A stretch of 12,975 bases of DNA from JADKCL01 sp046050405. Lineage in GTDB: Bacteria > Bacteroidota > Bacteroidia > J057 > JADKCL01. Made by a program: the position numbers and the translations under genes. Location of the stretch: positions 1 through 12,975 of the forward strand of contig JBJOPY010000141.1 of the NCBI GenBank assembly GCA_046050405.1. Reading direction: 5' to 3'. The notes under the pieces were generated by a model that was given only the letters and a program-made list of their open reading frames with translations, searched no databases and was not told where the DNA came from. Below are positions 1-6,311 of this stretch, in pieces (the first letter of the stretch is position 1; each line of letters opens with the position of its first letter).

Positions 1-49
1 GGTTTGCAATTAAGATTACTATTTCCTCTTTTACTAAACAATTTTCCAT
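1..49 (-). CDS. Possible 5' end of a gene leaving the left edge
   Basis: An ATG at 49-47 on the minus strand opens a frame with no stop to the window edge, giving MENCLVKEEIVILIAN. A weak -7-like element (CTGCTTTG, 6 of 8 matches to TAnnTTTG) lies about 12 nt upstream at 62-69. Sixteen residues are too few to assign a family, and this part is very AT-rich (17 of the first 60 bases are G or C), so a chance open frame is quite possible. The frame would run in the same direction as the transporter gene to its right. Confidence 0.2.
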   Translation of the reverse strand, partial: MENCLVKEEIVILIAN

Positions 50-266
50 GTTCTATTGACCCAAAGCAGTTGAATATGATGACCACGTAAAGTTCGGGAA
101 TTCAACCAAAAAATGCAATACCAGAGATCAACACCAACTTGTGGATTCAACAAACCACTGGTGCAACAATCTCTAAATGAGACTATTGCACCGTTTCGAA
201 AAGGCTGTCAATAAGGTATCCGGTTTGTAGAGGGGATCATCCCGCTGCATCCAGAAACAACCCACC
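50..266. other. AT-rich intergenic stretch
   Basis: No supportable gene is seen here. Short frames exist on both strands, for example a 25-codon minus-strand frame starting at 250, but none resembles a protein I know. G+C rises from about 28% in bases 1-60 to about 47% in bases 181-240, well below the roughly 60% of the coding DNA to the right. The only clear structure is the hairpin at 160-192, listed separately. Confidence 0.5.
160..192 (-). terminator. Hairpin downstream of the TSUP transporter gene
   Basis: Arms 160-173 and 179-192 flank a 5-nt loop. In minus-strand RNA all 14 positions pair, two of them as G-U wobbles. In plus-strand RNA those two positions would be A-C mismatches. This asymmetry suggests a structure acting in the minus-strand transcript. 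It starts about 75 nt after the transporter stop codon. No clear U-tract follows (the minus strand continues AGTGGTTTGTTG), so it may be a weak terminator or a 3'-end stabilising stem. Confidence 0.5.
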
Positions 267-1028
267 CTACACCAGCTTGACCAGCATCCAGACGCCGCTG
301 ACCGCCAGAATCCCGATCAGCAGGTACCGGACCACCAGGTTGGCATTCGGGCTTCTGCCGAGGAACCGCACCGCAAGGCCCGCGCCGACGCTCTGGGCGG
401 CCATCACGAGGAGGCCGATCGGCCAGTGGACCTGGTCATAGTAGATATAGATCGCCAGGGCCGGGAGGGTGAACAGGAAGATGATCAGGTTTTTCAGAAC
501 ATTGGCGTACCGAAGGCTGCGCTGGGCGATGAGGACGATGGCGCTCATGATGAAGATGCCGGCGCCCGCCTGGATGAAGCCACCATAGAAGCCGAGGACG
601 AAGAAGATCAGCACGAGCAGGGGCTTCCGGTGGAACTCCTCGGTGGCGTTCTCGGAACGCATCCACTGCGCGCTGTTGCGGGCGATGGGGAAGATCATCA
701 GTAGCATCACCACGGCGATCACCACCTCCAGGAATTTCGGGTCGAGATGGCTTGCGAGGTAGGCGCCTCCGATGGAGCCGACCATGGAGGGAAGGATCAG
801 AACCTCCGCACCCTTCAGGGAGGTATGCGACTGCCTGCGGAGCATGAACGAGCCCACCATGGTCTGGGCCAGGATGCCGAGCCTGTTCGTGCCGTTGGCC
901 ACATCGGCCGGCAAGCCCAGGAAGATGAAAAACGGAGTGATCAGCAGCGTGCCGCTCCCCGCCAAGGTATTGATGAACCCCGCCAGAATCCCGACGCCGA
1001 CGCAGAGCAAATAGTGGTACCCATCCAT
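267..1028 (-). CDS. TSUP/TauE-SafE family membrane transporter
   Basis: The 253-residue inner-membrane protein belongs to the TSUP (TauE/SafE, formerly DUF81) family, whose known members move sulfite, sulfoacetate, thiosulfate or other small sulfur or organic anions. The N-terminal half contains the glycine-rich helix AGFINTLAGSGTLLITP near residues 16-32, and the C-terminal half repeats the theme with GFYGGFIQAGAGIFIMSA, as expected for the family's internally duplicated fold. Hydrophobic segments run along the whole length, with one polar loop near residues 120-135. The frame is open further upstream, but the hydrophobic family-like protein begins at MDGYHYLL, and the preceding 70 residues are charged and unlike TSUP proteins. 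No Shine-Dalgarno sequence is evident. The substrate cannot be inferred: no sulfur-metabolism gene is adjacent. The gene appears monocistronic, between the hemL hairpin and the hairpin at 160-192. Confidence 0.85.
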   Translation of the reverse strand: MDGYHYLLCVGVGILAGFINTLAGSGTLLITPFFIFLGLPADVANGTNRLGILAQTMVGSFMLRRQSHTSLKGAEVLILPSMVGSIGGAYLASHLDPKFLEVVIAVVMLLMIFPIARNSAQWMRSENATEEFHRKPLLVLIFFVLGFYGGFIQAGAGIFIMSAIVLIAQRSLRYANVLKNLIIFLFTLPALAIYIYYDQVHWPIGLLVMAAQSVGAGLAVRFLGRSPNANLVVRYLLIGILAVSGVWMLVKLV

Positions 1029-1094
1029 TGGGAGGCAAATTCGACAATTCTCACCATTCTTGGACGCTCCTCCAGAAAATACCGATCCATCGGG

Positions 1095-1108
1095 CTTTCC
1101 CTGGAAAG
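1095..1108. repeat. Short palindrome upstream of the TSUP gene
   Basis: CTTTCC and GGAAAG flank a 2-nt centre, about 67 nt upstream of the transporter start. The spacing is too tight for an RNA hairpin but would suit a dimeric DNA-binding protein. No promoter element of the TAnnTTTG type was found on the minus strand between 1029 and 1288, so an operator role is a guess. Confidence 0.2.
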
Positions 1109-1259
1109 GGGGTGAACCCTCGGAAAGAGGATCCAATGACACAATGAACCATGGGATGGACGCCAAGCCAGTCGAAAGCGCGGAGCCTTGGCGAGCGTGA
1201 ACCCGGAATCCGCTGGAAAAAATACGACGGCGACCCATACCCCTGCCCGGGGCAAACCA

Positions 1260-1287
1260 CCCTCGGCGGGGCAGTCATCGCCGAAGG
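1260..1287 (-). terminator. Terminator-like hairpin after hemL
   Basis: In minus-strand RNA, 1279-1287 pairs with 1260-1268 as a 9-bp GC-rich stem with one U-G wobble and a 10-nt loop. It begins 1 nt after the hemL stop codon (1291-1289). The sequence after the stem (TGGTTTG) is only weakly T-rich. Position and strand-specific wobble both fit the end of the guaA operon transcript. Confidence 0.5.
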
Positions 1288-1288
1288 G

Positions 1289-2611
1289 TCACTTCGATTG
1301 GGCTTTCCTTTCCTGCAGCCAATCCTCCGTGGCCGAAACGATCAGGTTCACCTCGGACTCGGTGATGCAATTGCTGATGAAAAGCGCTTCAAACTGGCTG
1401 GGAGGCAGGTAGATGCCACGGTGGAGCAGCCCTTGGAAGAAGCTCGCAAAGGTGGCGGTGTCGGCCTTCTTGGCCTCCTCATAGTTTCGGACGGGGCCCC
1501 GGTGGAAGAAAAAGGTGGCCATCGACCCGATTCGGTTGATGGTCATGGGTATTTTGTGTTGGGCGAAGGCGAGCGCCATTTTCGCGGCCAGCATTTCCGT
1601 CGTCCTGTCCAGCCGGTGGTAAAGCTCCGAGTCGGCCTTCAGCAATTCCAGCATCGCCTTGCCCGCAGCCATGGCGACAGGGTTTCCGCTCAGGGTGCCG
1701 GCTTGGTACACCGGGCCCTTCGGGGAGACGAAGTCCATGATCTCTGCACGGCCCCCATAGGCGCCCACGGGCATGCCGCCGCCGATGATTTTCCCGAGGG
1801 TCGTGAGATCCGGCCGCACGCCCAGCAGTTCTTGCGCCCCGCCCAGCGAAAGCCTGAACCCTGTCATGACCTCGTCGAAAATGAGCAGGATCTCCTCCCG
1901 GTCGCAGATCTGGCGCAGGCCTTCGAGAAATCCCGGCTCGGGGAGGACCAGCCCCATGTTGCCGACGACAGGCTCGAGGATGATGGCGGCGACCTGTTTG
2001 GGATTTGCCCGCACCAACTCTTCTACAGCGGGGAGGTCATTGAAGGGGGCGGTCAGAGTATCCTGTGCCACGCCCCTCGTGACACCTTGGCTGTCGGGCA
2101 CCCCCTGTGTCATCAGGCCACTGCCCGCCGCGATCAGGAAGCTGTCGCCGTGTCCATGGTAGCAGCCGGCGAACTTGATGATTTTCTCCCTGCCCGTGAA
2201 GCCTCTCGCCAGCCGGATGGCACTCATCGTGGCTTCCGTTCCACTGTTCACCATCCTGACCTTCTCGATCGAAGGCACGCAGGCGCAGACGAGCTTGGCC
2301 ATTTCCAATTCCAGGCGGGTGGGTGCCCCGAAGGAGGAGGAGTGCTTCAGGGCCCCCTCGGCGGCACCCAGGATCACGGGGTGGGCATGGCCCAGGATGA
2401 GCGGCCCCCAGGAATTGATCAAGTCAAGGTATCGGTTCCCATCTTCGTCCCACATCCATGGGCCCTGGGCCTTCTGGATGAAGACAGGATTGCCGCCGAC
2501 ACTCCGGAAGGCCCTGGCAGGACTGTTGACCCCGCCAGGAATGACCTTGAGCGCCTCCTCGAAGAGGGCCTTACTCCTTTTGGTTTCTATTGACCTTATC
2601 AAGTCTGCCAT
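1289..2611 (-). CDS. hemL: Glutamate-1-semialdehyde 2,1-aminomutase
   Basis: This PLP-dependent enzyme of class-III aminotransferase fold converts glutamate-1-semialdehyde to 5-aminolevulinate, the last step of the C5 route to tetrapyrroles (heme). The 440-residue length is normal for the family (about 430). Visible motifs are the N-terminal VIPGGVNSPARAFRSVGG (residues 23-40), the phosphate-binding NSGTEATMSAIRLARG (122-137), the PLP-pyridine aspartate in FDEVMTGFR (245-253), and the Schiff-base lysine K274 in TLGKIIGGGMPVGA. The ATG at 2611 is the only good start, and it lies inside the upstream gene, overlapping it by 41 nt in another frame, so translational coupling is likely. It is the last gene of the guaA operon. 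A terminator-like hairpin follows immediately. The cytoplasmic role is not in doubt. Confidence 0.96.
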   Translation of the reverse strand: MADLIRSIETKRSKALFEEALKVIPGGVNSPARAFRSVGGNPVFIQKAQGPWMWDEDGNRYLDLINSWGPLILGHAHPVILGAAEGALKHSSSFGAPTRLELEMAKLVCACVPSIEKVRMVNSGTEATMSAIRLARGFTGREKIIKFAGCYHGHGDSFLIAAGSGLMTQGVPDSQGVTRGVAQDTLTAPFNDLPAVEELVRANPKQVAAIILEPVVGNMGLVLPEPGFLEGLRQICDREEILLIFDEVMTGFRLSLGGAQELLGVRPDLTTLGKIIGGGMPVGAYGGRAEIMDFVSPKGPVYQAGTLSGNPVAMAAGKAMLELLKADSELYHRLDRTTEMLAAKMALAFAQHKIPMTINRIGSMATFFFHRGPVRNYEEAKKADTATFASFFQGLLHRGIYLPPSQFEALFISNCITESEVNLIVSATEDWLQERKAQSK

Positions 2612-4337
2612 TGCGATATCCCAGAATGTTGATTCTCTGATTGTCCTGTGCCTTGCCGAAATAGATGTCCTCGTGGATGCCGTGGTAGGGGGGTGCCCGG
2701 TGGATCAGGTCGGTGAGGGGGGTCTTGCCGTCCAGGCCATTGCTCACGCTGAGGAGCCAGGCCATGATGTCGAACCCTTGCACCGTGGAACTGGAAGGCA
2801 GGTAGGCGTACCGCTTCAGGCACATGGAATACAGGGTTTCATAGCCGGCACTGTCGTTCCCCTCATAGTAAAAGGAGGAATACTTGAGCTTGTAGCTGGA
2901 CTTGAGTTCCGGGTCGATCACGGTGAACACCTCCCAGTCCGGCCCCCCGGCCACCTCTGTCTTGACATTGTCATAGTTCAGCTTGGCGATGAGCAGGCCG
3001 GCACTCTCCTCGCTAGAGAATGGGGCATAGACGGCATCGTAGCCCTCCGCCTTCATGGCCCGCACTTCCGCGCTGAGTTTCGGCTGCAGCAGGGCGTATT
3101 TGGCCGGGAGGACTTTTTCCACCACCGTGACTCCCGCCTCGTTTTCCAGGGCTTGCCGGAAGCCTGCGGCGAACCGGTCCGCATAGTAGCTCTTGTCGTT
3201 GAAGACGATGAACTTCCGCTTGTTCTCCACGTCCACCATGTAGCGGGCGATCTGCCCGCCATGGGTTTTCAGGGACGGATGTACCAAAAAGGTGAATTGC
3301 TTGTTGGCAATCAGTTCATTGAGGGGATTGCGCGGGATCAGGTACACCACCCTGTTCCTTTCGGCCCAGTTGCTGATGGCAGTCGCCAGATCCGTGCGGA
3401 TGTCGCCGATGATGACGTCTGGCTGATACCTGCCGATGCTGTCGAGGAGGGAAGCAATCTTGGCGGTGTCACCTTGGGTGTCGAATACCCTGATGTTGAT
3501 CCGCTTCCGGAGGGTGGGTCCGATCGAGTCCGCCGCCAGGATCATGCCTTCCAGCATTTCCAGGGCCTTCTCGGACTTGGGAGGGACGGCGCGGGCACTG
3601 TCCACCAGTGGGAGGTGGAGGGACAAGGCCACGGCAATGTTCAGCCGGTTCGCAAAAACTACTTTTCCACTGGAATACCTCTGTTTCAGCGCCCGGAGCG
3701 TCTTGGTCATCTCCCCGCCCTGGCTTTCATAACTTGCCAGGCGATTCAGCAGCTTGCTCCCTTCCCCCTGGGCATCCAGCTGCAGCGCGATACCTTCCAT
3801 GAGGAGTGGCTGGGCCTCCTTTCCGGCAACCTTCAGGTAAAGGTCCAGGAAGGAGATGGGATAAACTTCGCAGATGAAATGGCGGAGGGTTTTCTCCGCA
3901 TCCGCTTTCAGCACCTTATTGTCGGTCTCCTTCCACAGCGCGATCATCTCATTCAGGCCCCGCTCGCGGTCGTTCGTATGCTCGCTCTCCAGCAGGATGG
4001 TCCCCCGGTGGTACCTCGCGTCGGGGACATAGGCCGATGCCGGGAATTTGGTGATGAAGCGGGCCCATGCATCGTCGGCCCTGACCTTTTCGCCCACCTT
4101 GTAATAGGAGAGGCCCATCATGTACCAGCAGAAGCTGCTGAGGCGGTTGTCGGGACGCTGGGTGGCAATGTCAAAGGTCGCTGCCGCGTCCTTGTAGTTC
4201 CTTGTCAGGAAGTACTTCTTGGCCAGGGACACCAGTTCCTCCGCCCGGCTGTCCACCCCCGTCTGCGCATGGGCACTACCCAGGAACAGCAGGGGGAGCA
4301 GGAGGGCGAGGATCCATTTCCGTGTCAGCGTGTTCAT
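2571..4337 (-). CDS. Secreted TPR and periplasmic-binding-fold protein
   Basis: This 588-residue exported protein begins with a Sec signal peptide (MNTLTRKWILALLLPLLFL, cleavage likely after SAHA, residue 24). There is no lipobox cysteine, so it is probably periplasmic. Residues about 29-140 look like tetratricopeptide repeats (AKKYFLTRNYKDAAATFDIA; WYMMGLSYYKVGEKVRADDAW). From about residue 227 to the end it resembles the type-I periplasmic-binding fold of branched-chain amino-acid receptors (LNIAVALSLHLPLVD; YQPDVIIGD; KFIVFNDKSYYADRFAAGFRQAL; GYDAVYAPFSS). No permease or ATPase gene is nearby, so an ABC-transport role is doubtful. From memory, Bacteroidota often keep a PBP-fold protein, frequently with LysM domains, between guaA and hemL. 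No LysM is seen here. I prefer the ATG at 4337, which forms an ATGA overlap with the guaA stop; an ATG at 4343 is also in frame. The ligand is unknown. Confidence 0.8.
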   Translation of the reverse strand: MNTLTRKWILALLLPLLFLGSAHAQTGVDSRAEELVSLAKKYFLTRNYKDAAATFDIATQRPDNRLSSFCWYMMGLSYYKVGEKVRADDAWARFITKFPASAYVPDARYHRGTILLESEHTNDRERGLNEMIALWKETDNKVLKADAEKTLRHFICEVYPISFLDLYLKVAGKEAQPLLMEGIALQLDAQGEGSKLLNRLASYESQGGEMTKTLRALKQRYSSGKVVFANRLNIAVALSLHLPLVDSARAVPPKSEKALEMLEGMILAADSIGPTLRKRINIRVFDTQGDTAKIASLLDSIGRYQPDVIIGDIRTDLATAISNWAERNRVVYLIPRNPLNELIANKQFTFLVHPSLKTHGGQIARYMVDVENKRKFIVFNDKSYYADRFAAGFRQALENEAGVTVVEKVLPAKYALLQPKLSAEVRAMKAEGYDAVYAPFSSEESAGLLIAKLNYDNVKTEVAGGPDWEVFTVIDPELKSSYKLKYSSFYYEGNDSAGYETLYSMCLKRYAYLPSSSTVQGFDIMAWLLSVSNGLDGKTPLTDLIHRAPPYHGIHEDIYFGKAQDNQRINILGYRNGRLDKVNRNQKE

Positions 4338-5860
4338 TCCCATTCGATCGTTGCGGGAGGCTTGGAGCTGATATCATAGACCACCCTGTTCACGCCTTTC
4401 ACGCTGTTGATGATGAGGTTGCTCACCTTAGCGAGGAAATCGTAGGGGAGCCTCCCCCAGTCGGCCGTCATCCCGTCCACGCTCGTCACGGTGCGGAGTG
4501 CGACCACGTTCTCGTAAGTACGCTCGTCGCCCATCACGCCCACGCTGCTCACGGGAAGCAGCACCGCGAAGGCCTGCCAGACCGTATCGTAGAGGCCATC
4601 CCGTTTCAGTTCGCTGATGAAGATGTGGTCCACTTCTTGGAGGACTCTCACCTTGTCCTCCGTGACGTCGCTGATGATGCGGATCGCCAGGCCGGGGCCT
4701 GGGAAAGGATGCCGCCCGATGAACTCCTGACCGAGTCCGAGATCAAGCCCCACCTTGCGTACTTCATCCTTGAAGAGGAACCGGAGCGGTTCCACCACCT
4801 TCAGGTGGAGGCTCTCGGGCAATCCGCCCACATTGTGGTGCGACTTGATCGTCGCCGAGGGCCCTTTCACGGAAACACTCTCGATCACGTCAGGGTAGAT
4901 CGTGCCCTGGGCCAGGTATTCCACGTTCTCCAGCTTCCTGGCCTCCTCCTGGAACACCTCCACGAACACTCTGCCGATGATTTTCCGCTTGGTTTCAGGA
5001 TCGCTGACACCCTGGAGCGCATCCAGGAACCGCCTCCTGGCATCCACCGCGACCACATTCAGTCCGAGCTGGAGGTATTGGTCCTGGACATGCTGGAATT
5101 CATCCTTGCGGAGAAGCCCGTTGTCCACGAAGATGCACTGGAGGTGATCGCCGATCGCACGGTCGATCAGGGTCGCTGCCACCGTACTGTCCACCCCGCC
5201 GCTGAGGCCGCAGACGACCCTGCTTCCGCCGAGCTGCGCCCGGAGGCCTGAAACCGTGTCCGAGATGAAATGGGACGGGGTCCAGTCCCCCTTCAGTCCA
5301 CAGATGGAATAGAGGAAATTCCGCAAAATGGCGGCTCCCTCCTCCGAATGGGTGACCTCGGGATGGAACTGGATCGCATAGGCGCGCTGGGGAATGTTCT
5401 GGAAGGCGGCATTCTCCACGGATTCCGTGCTGGCAATCAGTTGATAGCCCTCTGGGAGCCGGGTGATGGTGTCGCCATGGCTCATCCAGACCTGCGAGCC
5501 GGCGGAGATTCCGTCCAGCAGGGGGGAAGGTGCGCAGGGCGTCAGGCGCGCACGCCCATATTCCCGGGATCCGTCACCTTCCACCCTGCCTTGGTATTCA
5601 CGGGAAATCAACTGGGCCCCATAGCAAATCCCCAGGACGGGAATCTTTCCGAGGATGGCGGCCAGGTCAATCCTGGGAGCGCCCTCCGCATACACCGAGG
5701 CGGGGCTTCCCGACAGGATGATCCCCCTGAGGGACGGATCCAGATGGATCGGATGATGAAAAGGCTGGATCTCACAGTAAACATTCTGTTCGCGTACACG
5801 CCTGGCTATCAGCTGCGTATATTGCGAACCGAAATCAATGATTAGCACCTTCTCGATCAT
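4334..5860 (-). CDS. guaA: GMP synthase (glutamine-hydrolysing)
   Basis: This cytoplasmic enzyme makes GMP from XMP, ATP and glutamine. The 508-residue protein has the standard two-domain order. The N-terminal class-I glutamine amidotransferase has the nucleophile Cys79 in GICYGAQ and the His166/Glu168 pair in FHPEVT. The ATP-pyrophosphatase domain follows, with its P-loop SGGVDS at 220-225, and the C-terminal dimerisation domain ends in TIEWE. Length and motifs are normal and all catalytic residues are present. The start MIEKVLIIDFGSQYTQ matches the family's N-terminus. It is the first gene of the operon with the PBP-fold gene and hemL, sharing a 4-nt ATGA overlap with the former. A perfect -7 promoter element lies only 4 nt before the start codon, which suggests a leaderless or nearly leaderless mRNA. 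Confidence 0.98.
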   Translation of the reverse strand: MIEKVLIIDFGSQYTQLIARRVREQNVYCEIQPFHHPIHLDPSLRGIILSGSPASVYAEGAPRIDLAAILGKIPVLGICYGAQLISREYQGRVEGDGSREYGRARLTPCAPSPLLDGISAGSQVWMSHGDTITRLPEGYQLIASTESVENAAFQNIPQRAYAIQFHPEVTHSEEGAAILRNFLYSICGLKGDWTPSHFISDTVSGLRAQLGGSRVVCGLSGGVDSTVAATLIDRAIGDHLQCIFVDNGLLRKDEFQHVQDQYLQLGLNVVAVDARRRFLDALQGVSDPETKRKIIGRVFVEVFQEEARKLENVEYLAQGTIYPDVIESVSVKGPSATIKSHHNVGGLPESLHLKVVEPLRFLFKDEVRKVGLDLGLGQEFIGRHPFPGPGLAIRIISDVTEDKVRVLQEVDHIFISELKRDGLYDTVWQAFAVLLPVSSVGVMGDERTYENVVALRTVTSVDGMTADWGRLPYDFLAKVSNLIINSVKGVNRVVYDISSKPPATIEWE

Positions 5861-5864
5861 GTCA

Positions 5865-5872
5865 CAAAGCTA
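5865..5872 (-). promoter_or_regulatory. -7 element of the guaA promoter
   Basis: The minus strand reads TAGCTTTG, a perfect match to the Bacteroidota -7 consensus TAnnTTTG. Its last base is 4 nt from the guaA ATG, so transcription would start at or next to the start codon. No convincing -33 TTTG is seen at the usual spacing. The nearest is TTTC at 5900-5897, about 24 nt away. Confidence 0.55.
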
Positions 5873-6013
5873 AATGAAAAATGAAAACCGCTTCCGGAAA
5901 ATTCCCCCGGTGCAGCCGGCTTTCCATGGCCGGAACCCGGGTCCTTGCCAGCTTTCGGCAGGGTGGTACGCCCGGCATTGACCCCGGAAAGATGGAAACA
6001 TTTCGATGTTCCC

Positions 6014-6044
6014 TTTCGGATTGTCGATTTTATTCGCATCTTTG
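6014..6044 (+). promoter_or_regulatory. Candidate rpmB promoter
   Basis: TTTC at 6014-6017, a 19-nt spacer, and CATCTTTG at 6037-6044 match the Bacteroidota pattern TTTG-N19-TAnnTTTG with one mismatch in each box. Transcription would begin near 6050, leaving a leader of about 25 nt before the rpmB ATG at 6075. The rest of the 214-base divergent region (5861-6074) holds no gene that I can support, only a short stem at 5943-5949/5957-5963 of unknown meaning. Confidence 0.5.
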
Positions 6045-6074
6045 CCGTCCCATTTTGGAAAACACAGTAGAATT

Positions 6075-6311
6075 ATGGCCAGAGTTTGTGATGTAACCGG
6101 AAAAAGGACAGTTTACGGAAACCACGTGTCCCACGCGAACAACAAAGTGCGCAGGACTTTTGCTCCGAATCTCCATGTCAAGCGATTCTATGTACCGGAG
6201 GAAGACCGTTGGGTGACCCTGAAGATCTCCGCATCCGGCCTGAAAACCGTGGACAAGAAGGGCATCTACGCGGTGCTGCAGGAGTTGAAAAAAGAAGGAA
6301 AAGTGTTTTGA
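6075..6311 (+). CDS. rpmB: 50S ribosomal protein L28
   Basis: This 78-residue basic protein of the large ribosomal subunit is recognised by MARVCDVTGKRTVYGNHVSH at the N-terminus, then SHANNKVRRTFAPNLHVKRF. Length and the single early cysteine fit Bacteroidota L28. The frame is open to 6006, but the ATG at 6075 gives the family's exact N-terminus and lies behind the candidate promoter. In many Bacteroidota rpmB is followed by rpmG (L33) and a small DUF4295 protein (family knowledge from memory). Here neither follows. Its TGA stop overlaps the next gene's ATG by one base (TGATG), so L28 and the downstream secreted peptidase homologue are probably translated from one mRNA. Confidence 0.97.
   Translation: MARVCDVTGKRTVYGNHVSHANNKVRRTFAPNLHVKRFYVPEEDRWVTLKISASGLKTVDKKGIYAVLQELKKEGKVF

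Noticed and set aside
1151..2593. 480-codon plus-strand open frame opposite hemL
   Set aside because: It is the antisense shadow of hemL. Its translation is low in hydrophobic core patterns and rich in Gly, His, Arg and Asp, while the minus strand encodes a textbook HemL.
2175..4379. 734-codon plus-strand open frame spanning the PBP-fold gene
   Set aside because: It lies opposite the signal-peptide protein and runs across two gene boundaries, with no recognisable domain. High-GC codon use on the minus strand explains the lack of stops.
5943..5963. 7-bp stem in the guaA-rpmB intergenic region as an L28 autoregulatory leader
   Set aside because: It lies about 90 nt upstream of the predicted rpmB transcription start, so it would not be in the mRNA, and no known leader motif is recognised.
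5857..6096. Small open frames on both strands between guaA and rpmB
   Set aside because: They have no family resemblance and overlap the divergent promoter region. The rpmB and guaA starts are fixed by conserved N-termini.
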